Assembly (NCBI RefSeq): GCF_016342785.1
Contig: NZ_JAEINH010000005.1
Coordinates: forward strand, 107,214 to 171,213
DNA from: Sanguibacter suaedae
GTDB taxonomy: Bacteria > Actinomycetota > Actinomycetes > Actinomycetales > Cellulomonadaceae
Direction of reading: 5' to 3'
DNA: 64,000 bases
The translations under genes and the position numbers were made by a program. The notes beneath the pieces were generated by a model that saw only the letters and a list, made by a program, of their open reading frames with translations, did no database searches and was not told the origin of the DNA. Of the stretch, positions 58,108 to 64,000 are shown piece by piece. Position 1 is the first letter of the stretch. Every line of letters begins with the position of its first letter.

Positions 58108-59046
58108 ATGACCGTCGACCCCTCCTCGCTCGTGAGCGACGCCGTCCCGCTGCCCGTGGCCGTCCCTGCTGCCGGCGAGGCCCGGGGCGATGTCCGCGAG
58201 GAGCGCCGTCGCCGCCCCGGGCTGTCGCCGTCCCGCGCGAACGACTTCGCGCAGTGCCCGTTGCTCTTCCGCTACCGCGTGGTGGACCGGCTCCCGGAGC
58301 CGCCCAGCTCGGCTGCCGTGCGCGGCACGCTCGTGCACTCGGTCCTCGAGCGTCTGTACGACGCCCCCCTCGGGGAGCGGACGGTGGCGCACGCGGAGAG
58401 CCTCCTGCCCGGGGAGTGGGCGCGCCTGCAGGAGGCGCAGCCCGAGTACGGGTCGCTCTTCGGGTCGTCCGAGGAGATGTCGACATGGCTGGGCACCGCG
58501 GGCAGCCTGGTGCGCACGTACTTCACGCTCGAGGACCCGAACCGCCTGGAACCTGCGGAGCGGGAGATGTTCCTCGAGTCGCAGCTCGACGGAGGTCCGC
58601 TGCTCCGGGGCGTCGTCGACCGCCTGGACGTCGCGCCCGACGGCGCGGTGCGGGTGGTGGACTACAAGTCGGGGAAGTCCCCGCGGGCCGGGTACGCGAG
58701 CTCCGCGGAGTTCCAGATGCGCTTCTACGGCCTGGTCGTGTGGCGCGAGCGTGGCGTGGTGCCCCGCATGCTCCAGCTCGTGTACCTCGGAGACGGCCAG
58801 GTGCTCCGCAACGAGCCGGCGGAGGCCGACCTCCTCGCCACGGAGCGTCGCATCCGGTCCGTGTGGGGGCAGATCCAGTCGGCGGGGGCGTCGGGCGACT
58901 TCCGGCCCCGCCGCACGCCGTTGTGCGGGTGGTGCGCGCACAAGGCCCTGTGCCCGGAGTTCGGCGGGACCCCACCGGTCCTCGAGCCGGACGCGGTGGA
59001 GCGCGCGCTCGGCGTCAGGCCGACGGAGCAGACAGCAGGTCGATGA
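58108..59046 (+). CDS. RecB-family PD-(D/E)XK nuclease with predicted Fe-S cluster
   Basis: A 312-residue stand-alone nuclease of the RecB/Cas4 superfamily. LSPSRANDFAQCPLLFRYRV opens the fold; GTLVHSVLERLY carries the His, GVVDRLDV the Asp and VVDYKSGK the catalytic D-x-K. Cys50 plus CGWCAHKALC near the C-terminus (Cys273, 276, 282) form the four-cysteine set of a [4Fe-4S] cluster, as in AddB and Cas4. No cas genes are nearby. The role in DNA repair is inferred. The last 32 nt overlap the convergent HAD gene. Confidence 0.9.
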   Translation: MTVDPSSLVSDAVPLPVAVPAAGEARGDVREERRRRPGLSPSRANDFAQCPLLFRYRVVDRLPEPPSSAAVRGTLVHSVLERLYDAPLGERTVAHAESLLPGEWARLQEAQPEYGSLFGSSEEMSTWLGTAGSLVRTYFTLEDPNRLEPAEREMFLESQLDGGPLLRGVVDRLDVAPDGAVRVVDYKSGKSPRAGYASSAEFQMRFYGLVVWRERGVVPRMLQLVYLGDGQVLRNEPAEADLLATERRIRSVWGQIQSAGASGDFRPRRTPLCGWCAHKALCPEFGGTPPVLEPDAVERALGVRPTEQTAGR

Positions 59047-59785
59047 CCTCGCCGCCCAGCACCCGGTCGTAGAACTCCGGGGTGAGGGAGTCGAGCGACC
59101 GGACCCGGTTGAGCCGCGGGTCGTCGGGCAGGGGGACCATGACCTCGATCCCGACCGGCACCGCGCCGCACGCGAGCGCCGCCCCGACCCCCGACGGTGA
59201 GTCCTCGACGACGACGCAGTCCTCGACGGGCACGCCGAGGAGGTCGGCGGCCGTGAGGTACGCCTCGGGGTGCGGCTTGCCGTGCGTGACGTCGTCACCC
59301 GCCACCACGGCGTCGAAGGTGCCTGCGGGGGCGCGGTCCACGAACACGCCCGCGAGGGACCGGAACGACATGGTCACGAGGGCGCACGGGATCCCGGCGG
59401 CACGCAGCCGGGCGAGCGCGGCGACGGCACCCGGCTGCCAGGGCACCTCGGCGGCGACCGCGGACGACACGCGGGAGATGAGGAAGTCGATGATCGCCGG
59501 GATCTCGAGGGGGACGCCGAGCCCCTGGAAGAAGGCAGCCGCACGAGGCAGCGGGCTGCCCACGAGCGTGAGGCCCTGCTCGTGGGTCCACGGGATGCCG
59601 AACCCCGCGAGCAGCTCGGTCTCGGCAGCGATCCAGTACTGCTCCGAGTCGATGAGGGTGCCGTCCATGTCCCACAGGACCGCACGCGGTCGTCGCAGAC
59701 CGGTCCCCCACGTCTCGGACGTGTCGCCCGAGGGCTGGGCGGGGTCGGGTCCGGGCACGGTGGCGCTGCTGGTCGTCGGGGGCAT
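59015..59785 (-). CDS. HAD-superfamily hydrolase (beta-phosphoglucomutase-like)
   Basis: A 256-residue phosphatase or mutase. The nucleophile motif WDMDGTLIDSE (Asp39, Asp41) is followed by a helical cap, motif II TMSF, motif III Lys in GKPHPEAYL and motif IV VVEDSPSG. The cap type is that of beta-phosphoglucomutase and small phosphatases. The N-terminal 30 residues are disordered. The ATG is 6 nt after TATCAT. The substrate is unknown. Confidence 0.88.
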   Translation of the reverse strand: MPPTTSSATVPGPDPAQPSGDTSETWGTGLRRPRAVLWDMDGTLIDSEQYWIAAETELLAGFGIPWTHEQGLTLVGSPLPRAAAFFQGLGVPLEIPAIIDFLISRVSSAVAAEVPWQPGAVAALARLRAAGIPCALVTMSFRSLAGVFVDRAPAGTFDAVVAGDDVTHGKPHPEAYLTAADLLGVPVEDCVVVEDSPSGVGAALACGAVPVGIEVMVPLPDDPRLNRVRSLDSLTPEFYDRVLGGEVIDLLSAPSA

Positions 59786-59791
59786 GCCCGC

Positions 59792-59797
59792 ATGATA
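59792..59797 (-). promoter_or_regulatory. -10 element of a leaderless promoter for the HAD gene
   Basis: TATCAT on the minus strand lies 6 nt before the HAD ATG. Confidence 0.5.
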
Positions 59798-59843
59798 TCG
59801 GGCGGTTCCGGGCCGCTGTGCGCCGCGTGCGGGCGGGTGGTCC

Positions 59844-59849
59844 TAGGCT
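59844..59849 (+). promoter_or_regulatory. -10 element of a leaderless promoter for the PAC2 gene
   Basis: TAGGCT is followed by 6 nt and the ATG at 59856. Confidence 0.55.
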
Positions 59850-59855
59850 GGTGCG

Positions 59856-60722
59856 ATGACCGAACCACACACCCGTCCTGCCGGGGCCCCCGTGCCCGAG
59901 GAGCCGGACGCGATCCTGCTCGCCGCGTTCGAGGGGTGGAACGACGCCGGAAGCGCCGCGAGCTCCGCCCTCCTCCACCTGAGCGAGCTCTGGGGTGCCG
60001 AGCGCGTCGACGAGCTCGACCCCGAGGAGTACCACGACTTCCAGGTGAACCGGCCGGTCTCGACCGTCGGCGACTCCGGCGCCCGCGAGCTCACGTGGCC
60101 CACCACGACCGTGTCGGTCGCCACCGCCCCGACGAGCGGCCGGCGCGTGGTGCTCGTCCACGGGATCGAGCCCTCGATGCGGTGGCGCAGCTACTGCGCG
60201 GAGATCCTCGAGATCGCCGCGAGCCTGGGCACCCGGACGGTCGTCACCCTGGGAGCGCTCCTCGCGGACGTACCGCACACCCGCCCCATCCCGGTGACGC
60301 TCACGTCGGACGACCCCGCGGTCCAGGCCCTGCTCGAGGTGGAGGCCAGCACCTACGAGGGACCGACCGGCATCACCGGCGTCCTCCACCACGAGGCGCA
60401 GGACGCCGGGTTCCACTCGCTCGCGGTGTGGGCGGCCGTCCCCCACTACGTGGCGCACCCGCCGTCGCCCAAGGCGACCGTGGCGCTCCTCACCCGTCTG
60501 GAGACGTTCCTGGGTGAGCCGATCCCGCTGGGCGACCTCCCGGAGGACGCCGAGGCATGGCAGCACGGCGTCGACGAGCTCGCCTCGGAGGACTCCGAGA
60601 TCGCGGAGTACGTCCAGCAGCTCGAGGAGGCCAAGGACACCGCCGAGCTGCCCGAGGCGTCGGGCGAGGCCATCGCGCGCGAGTTCGAGCAGTACCTCAG
60701 GCGCCGCGACAAGGGCTCCTGA
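59856..60722 (+). CDS. PAC2-family protein
   Basis: A 288-residue protein related to eukaryotic and archaeal proteasome assembly chaperone 2. ILLAAFEGWNDAGSAASSAL is the family's opening, followed by VLVHGIEPSMRWRSYCAEI, VVTLGALLADVPHTRPIPVT and the YEGPTGITGVLHHEA strand. The C-terminal 60 residues are acidic and probably helical. Actinobacterial members are commonly found near mshC, as here. A role with the 20S proteasome is inferred only from the family name. Confidence 0.88.
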   Translation: MTEPHTRPAGAPVPEEPDAILLAAFEGWNDAGSAASSALLHLSELWGAERVDELDPEEYHDFQVNRPVSTVGDSGARELTWPTTTVSVATAPTSGRRVVLVHGIEPSMRWRSYCAEILEIAASLGTRTVVTLGALLADVPHTRPIPVTLTSDDPAVQALLEVEASTYEGPTGITGVLHHEAQDAGFHSLAVWAAVPHYVAHPPSPKATVALLTRLETFLGEPIPLGDLPEDAEAWQHGVDELASEDSEIAEYVQQLEEAKDTAELPEASGEAIAREFEQYLRRRDKGS

Positions 60723-60745
60723 GGTCGGGTCGACGGGCCGCGCGG

Positions 60746-62023
60746 CTAGAGCCGGACGCCGAGCAGGGCGTCGACCGTGCGGGCGACGACACCGGGGGCG
60801 CCCTCGTCCTCGTGGTCGTCGCCCTCGAGACACCGCGTCGCCCATGCATCGACGGCCGCGAGCGCCGTCGGTGCATCGAGGTCGTCGGCCAGCGCGGCAC
60901 GGACGGCCGCGAGGGTGGACTCCGCCTCTGGTCCTCCGTTGCCGGAGACGGCGGCACGCCACGTCCGCAGGCGCCGCTCCCCCGTCTCGAGGTCGGCGTC
61001 CGTCCACTCCCAGTCGCTGCGGAAGTGGTGCGCGAGGAGCGCGAGGCGCACCGCCATCGGCTCCACGCCGGAGGCCCGCAGGCGCGACACGAAGACGAGG
61101 TTCCCACGGGACTTGCTCATCTTCTCGCCCTGATAGGCGACGAGCCCGGCGTGGACGTGGGTCCGGGCCGCGGCGCCGCGCACGTCGCCGTCGCCGAGGA
61201 CCCGTGCATGGGAGGTGCTCATCTCGTGGTGCGGGAAGAGGAGGTCGGCGCCGCCACCCTGGACGTCGAAGGGCAGGCCGAGGGCCGAGCGGGCGATGAC
61301 GGCGCACTCGACGTGCCACCCCGGGCGCCCCGAGCCGAGCACCCCGCCGTCCCACGTGGGCTCGCCGTCCCGTTCCCTGCGCCACAGCAGCGGGTCGAGG
61401 GCGTCGCGCTTGCCGGCGCGGTCAGGGTCTCCGCCGCGCTCCGCGAAGAGCGCCCGCATGGTCTCGCGGTCCATCCCGGCGACGGCACCGAAGGACGGGT
61501 CGACGGACAGGTCCGCGTACACGTCACCCAGCTCCGGGTCGGCACCGCCGGCACCGGCCTCGAGCGGCACCCGGTACGCCGCGCCTGCGTCGAGCATCGC
61601 CGAGACGGCCGCCGCGACGGGTTCGACGGTCTCGACGGCTCCGAGGTAGACGTCGGGCGGCACGACGCCGAGGGCGGTCATGTCCTCGCCGAACAGGGCC
61701 CCCTGCTCGGCGGCGAGGGTGCGCCACTCCACGCCGGTGGCCGTCGCCCGCTCGAGGAGCGGGTCGTCGACGTCCGTGACGTTCGACGCGTACGTCACGT
61801 CGAGACCTGCGTCGAGCCAGGCGCGGACGAGGAGGTCGAAGCCGACGTACGTGGCGGCGTGGCCGATGTGCGTCGCATCGTACGGCGTGATGCCGCACAC
61901 GTAGATGGTGGCCGTCGGCCCGGGGGCCGCGACGACGAGGTCACCGGTGGTGCTGTCGACGACACGGACGGTCCCGCCGTGTCCGGGGAGGGTGGGGATC
62001 TGAGGAGCGGGCCAGCTGAGCAC
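60746..62023 (-). CDS. mshC: cysteine:1D-myo-inosityl 2-amino-2-deoxy-alpha-D-glucopyranoside ligase
   Basis: A 425-residue mycothiol biosynthesis enzyme that ligates cysteine to GlcN-Ins. It resembles cysteinyl-tRNA synthetase: [20 protein letters not shown] has the zinc Cys and HIGH motif, and [12 protein letters not shown] the KMSKS loop. The N-terminus [14 protein letters not shown] is typical of MshC and absent from CysS. There is no tRNA anticodon-binding domain of normal size. GTG start, 6 nt after TAGTCT. Mycothiol production confirms actinobacterial origin. Confidence 0.95.
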   Translation of the reverse strand: MLSWPAPQIPTLPGHGGTVRVVDSTTGDLVVAAPGPTATIYVCGITPYDATHIGHAATYVGFDLLVRAWLDAGLDVTYASNVTDVDDPLLERATATGVEWRTLAAEQGALFGEDMTALGVVPPDVYLGAVETVEPVAAAVSAMLDAGAAYRVPLEAGAGGADPELGDVYADLSVDPSFGAVAGMDRETMRALFAERGGDPDRAGKRDALDPLLWRRERDGEPTWDGGVLGSGRPGWHVECAVIARSALGLPFDVQGGGADLLFPHHEMSTSHARVLGDGDVRGAAARTHVHAGLVAYQGEKMSKSRGNLVFVSRLRASGVEPMAVRLALLAHHFRSDWEWTDADLETGERRLRTWRAAVSGNGGPEAESTLAAVRAALADDLDAPTALAAVDAWATRCLEGDDHEDEGAPGVVARTVDALLGVRL

Positions 62024-62029
62024 GGACCC

Positions 62030-62035
62030 AGACTA
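62030..62035 (-). promoter_or_regulatory. -10 element of a leaderless mshC promoter
   Basis: TAGTCT on the minus strand lies 6 nt before the mshC GTG. Confidence 0.5.
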
Positions 62036-62067
62036 TCCGGGATCCGGCACCGGCCGGGCCGCTGCGG

Positions 62068-62925
62068 TCAGACCCCGCCCTCGGCGTCCAGGACGCCCAC
62101 GAGCAGCAGGACGACGACGACGACGGCGAGGCCGATGCGGTACTGGACGAACGGCTTGTAGCTGAAGCTCGAGACGATCTTGAGGAAGACGATGATCACG
62201 AGGTAGCCGACGACGAACGCGACGAGGGTCGCGATGAACGTCGCTCCTGCTCCCGGAGCGCCCGGGACCGGGTCCCCGGAGAAGAGCTTGTAGAAGCCGG
62301 AGCCCATGACGGCGGGGATCGCGAGGAGGAAGGAGTAGCGGGCCGCGGCCTCGCGGGAGTACCCCATGAGGAGGCCCGCGGTGATGGTGCCGCCGGAGCG
62401 CGACACGCCCGGGATGAGCGCCAGGGACTGCGCGAGCCCGAAGTAGAGGGCGTGGCGCGGGGTGAGCTCGCCGAGCGGCTTGACCTTGCGGCCGTGCTTG
62501 TCGGCCCACCCGAGCGCCAGGCCGAACACGACGAGCATGAGGGCGGTGAGGTAGAGGTTGCGGAACGTGTGGTCGATCGAGTCCTCGAGGAGCAGACCGA
62601 AGACGACGATCGGGATGCTGCCGAGACCGATGTACCAGCCCATCTGGGCGTCGTGGTCGTGGGCTCCCATGCGGTCCCGCCACGTGGTCCCGTGGTCCCC
62701 TCGCACGGATCTCCACCAGGCCGAGCAGATCGTCGCGATGTCGCGCCGGAAGTACAGGATCACGGCTGCCTCGGTCCCGATCTGGGTGATGGCCGTGAAG
62801 GCCGCCCCCGGATCGGAGGACCCGATGAGGTCACCGACGATGCGCAGGTGCGCGCTCGAGGAGATGGGGAGGAACTCGGTCAGACCCTGGACGAGGCCGA
62901 GGATGATTGCTTCGAACGCGTTCAC
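62068..62925 (-). CDS. uppP: undecaprenyl-diphosphate phosphatase
   Basis: A 285-residue BacA-type membrane phosphatase recycling undecaprenyl diphosphate for cell-wall synthesis; it also gives bacitracin tolerance in many bacteria. Motif 1 is [16 protein letters not shown] and motif 2 [18 protein letters not shown]. About eight helices are visible. I chose GTG 62925 ([14 protein letters not shown]), with TAACGT (62934-62939) 8 nt upstream. It lies upstream of mshC on the same strand, 44 bp away. Confidence 0.95.
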   Translation of the reverse strand: MNAFEAIILGLVQGLTEFLPISSSAHLRIVGDLIGSSDPGAAFTAITQIGTEAAVILYFRRDIATICSAWWRSVRGDHGTTWRDRMGAHDHDAQMGWYIGLGSIPIVVFGLLLEDSIDHTFRNLYLTALMLVVFGLALGWADKHGRKVKPLGELTPRHALYFGLAQSLALIPGVSRSGGTITAGLLMGYSREAAARYSFLLAIPAVMGSGFYKLFSGDPVPGAPGAGATFIATLVAFVVGYLVIIVFLKIVSSFSYKPFVQYRIGLAVVVVVLLLVGVLDAEGGV

Positions 62926-62933
62926 GTCGGGAC

Positions 62934-62939
62934 ACGTTA
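62934..62939 (-). promoter_or_regulatory. candidate -10 element of the uppP promoter
   Basis: TAACGT on the minus strand, 8 nt before the uppP GTG, suggests a leaderless or nearly leaderless transcript. Confidence 0.4.
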
Positions 62940-63013
62940 CAGCCCGCCGGGGCGTCCTGGTGCACACCTCGCAGAAGCGACGACACGGACGGCCGCGCGA
63001 GGGGCAGGCCCAG

Positions 63014-63019
63014 TAGTCT
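63014..63019 (+). promoter_or_regulatory. -10 element of a leaderless aldo/keto reductase promoter
   Basis: TAGTCT is followed by 7 nt and the ATG at 63027. Confidence 0.5.
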
Positions 63020-63026
63020 GCCGAGC

Positions 63027-64000
63027 ATGGAACTCCGTCGTCTCGGCCGCACCGGTCTGCACGTCTCCGCGCTCGGTCTCGGCACCATGACGTGGGGGCG
63101 GGACACCGACGAGCAGGACGCGGAGGACCTCGTCCGCGAGTTCGCCGCCGCGGGCGGCACGCTCGTCGACACGGCGGCGTCGTACTCGGACGGCCGCAGC
63201 GAGGAGATCCTCGGCGGCGTGCTGGGCCGCGTGGTGCCGCGGGACGAGCTCGTGCTGTGCACCAAGGGTGGCGTGCGACGGACCCGGACGGGCGGGGTCG
63301 TGGACGCGTCCCGCGGGTCCCTGCTCGCGTCCCTGGACGCCTCGCTGGCCCGCCTGGGGACGGACCACGTCGACCTCTTCCTCGTCCAGGCTCCCGACGC
63401 GGGCACCCGGCTCGAGGAGACCGTCTCCGCGCTGCGGACGGCGGTGACGAGCGGACGGGCCCGCTACGTGGGGTTGTCGAACCACGCCGGGTGGCAGACC
63501 GGTCTGGCCGCCGGGCTCCTCGCCGCGCACCGGGACGTCGAGCTGGCGGCCGTCCAGGTGGAGCACTCGATGCTGTGCCGGTCGGCGGAGGTGGAGATGC
63601 TCGGTGCGGCAGAGGCCCTCGGTGCGGGGGTCCTCGGGTGGTCGACGCTGGGTCGTGGCGTGCTCACGGGCAAGTACCGTCGCGCGCTGCCCCCGGAGTC
63701 GCGGGGCGCGTCCGCGCACCTGGCGGGTTTCGTGGAGCCGTACCTCGACGAGCGGGCCTCGTCGGTCGTCGACGCGCTCTGCACCGCCGCGCGCGGGCTC
63801 GAGCGCGAGCCCCTGGAGGTGGCGCTGGCATGGGCCCTTGCACGCCCCCGCGTCTCGGCGAGCCTGGTCGGCCCGCGCACCCCGGCCCAGCTGCGGACGT
63901 GCCTCGCCGCGACGGACCTCGAGCTCCCGCCGGAGGTCGCGGCGGCGCGCCCCGACGGGAGAGCCCCCCCGCCCCACCCCGGGGGTGGGGGGCGGCCCCC
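63027..64000 (+). CDS. aldo/keto reductase, no stop before the window edge
   Basis: At least 324 residues of a NAD(P)H-dependent oxidoreductase barrel. [20 protein letters not shown] opens it; Asp48 and Tyr53 ([11 protein letters not shown]) and the Lys in LCTKGG make up most of the tetrad. The usual His on strand 4 is replaced (LVQAPDAG). [19 protein letters not shown] and [12 protein letters not shown] segments are typical. After ELPPEVAAA the frame turns into a low-complexity Pro/Gly stretch over an inverted repeat, so the true end or a sequencing error lies close to the edge. The substrate is unknown. Confidence 0.87.
   Translation, partial: MELRRLGRTGLHVSALGLGTMTWGRDTDEQDAEDLVREFAAAGGTLVDTAASYSDGRSEEILGGVLGRVVPRDELVLCTKGGVRRTRTGGVVDASRGSLLASLDASLARLGTDHVDLFLVQAPDAGTRLEETVSALRTAVTSGRARYVGLSNHAGWQTGLAAGLLAAHRDVELAAVQVEHSMLCRSAEVEMLGAAEALGAGVLGWSTLGRGVLTGKYRRALPPESRGASAHLAGFVEPYLDERASSVVDALCTAARGLEREPLEVALAWALARPRVSASLVGPRTPAQLRTCLAATDLELPPEVAAARPDGRAPPPHPGGGGRP
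63972..63990. terminator. GC-only inverted repeat at the window edge
   Basis: CCCCACCCC (63972-63980) and GGGGTGGGG (63982-63990) are exact reverse complements. It may be the terminator of the aldo/keto reductase gene. Confidence 0.4.

Noticed and set aside
58108..59046. Cas4 / CRISPR association of the RecB-like nuclease
   Set aside because: No repeats, cas1 or cas2 nearby; the gene is 312 residues and resembles the stand-alone actinobacterial nuclease.
60746..62023. Cysteinyl-tRNA synthetase
   Set aside because: The MshC-specific N-terminus and short C-terminal part favour the mycothiol ligase.

Overview
The window is very GC-rich, coding-dense chromosomal DNA from an actinobacterium. The evidence is a complete Pup-proteasome set (pup, prcB, prcA, pafA, dop, arc), a mycothiol biosynthesis gene (mshC), a four-S1-domain RpsA, a PdtaR-type ANTAR regulator, the HGxxPAAW and Trp-associated membrane proteins inside a trp operon, and many genes whose start codon lies 6-7 nt after a TAnnnT -10 element (leaderless transcripts). 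A motile or rod-shaped Micrococcales member (Cellulomonadaceae/Sanguibacter-like) is my guess, but the genus is not proven. No prophage, insertion sequence, CRISPR array or plasmid feature was found. This looks like core chromosome.

Layout. 1-9.3 kb: 5' part of uvrA, a GH15 glycosidase with a metallo-beta-lactamase-fold hydrolase, a PepE-like peptidase, a YciI protein, then a leftward block marR-coaE-uvrB-sugar kinase. 9.4-15.1 kb: a homodimer-type ABC exporter, a bidirectional terminator, rpsA, pfkA and a methyltransferase. 15.1-19.8 kb: polA, a hotdog thioesterase, a GNAT acetyltransferase and pdtaR. 19.9-24.3 kb, the least dense part: an unusual tRNA with anticodon CAA, a sigma-factor-like protein without region 4, a secreted M15 peptidase, cca, and a YdjM-family membrane hydrolase with a possible LexA box. 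24.3-42.7 kb: a long leftward metabolic block which, in transcription order, reads ABC exporter half 1, half 2, hisI, trpE, Trp-associated membrane protein, HGxxPAAW protein, trpC, trpB, trpA, lgt, gltB, gltD, pyk. 42.8-58.1 kb: a TIGR03085-type protein, hisF, a lipoprotein FKBP and the Pup-proteasome locus with trmI and a site-2 protease. A 1,260-residue polytopic membrane protein on the opposite strand separates dop from pup. 58.1-64 kb: a RecB-like nuclease, a HAD phosphatase, a PAC2 protein, mshC, uppP and a partial aldo/keto reductase.

How the parts fit. uvrA, uvrB and polA cover nucleotide excision repair. hisI, trpE, trpC, trpB, trpA and gltBD cover aromatic amino acid, histidine and nitrogen metabolism; trpG, trpD and most his genes must be elsewhere. 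pfkA and pyk are the two classical glycolytic control points. lgt, uppP and the M15 peptidase serve the envelope. The Pup system tags, unfolds and degrades proteins. No wholly new defence or mobile system is evident. The best candidates for follow-up are the class I tRNA with a Leu(CAA) anticodon, the region-4-less sigma-like protein, the YdjM gene with its LexA-like site, the operator-like palindromes at the rpsA, marR/ABC and pdtaR/tRNA promoters, and the membrane protein inside the Pup locus.
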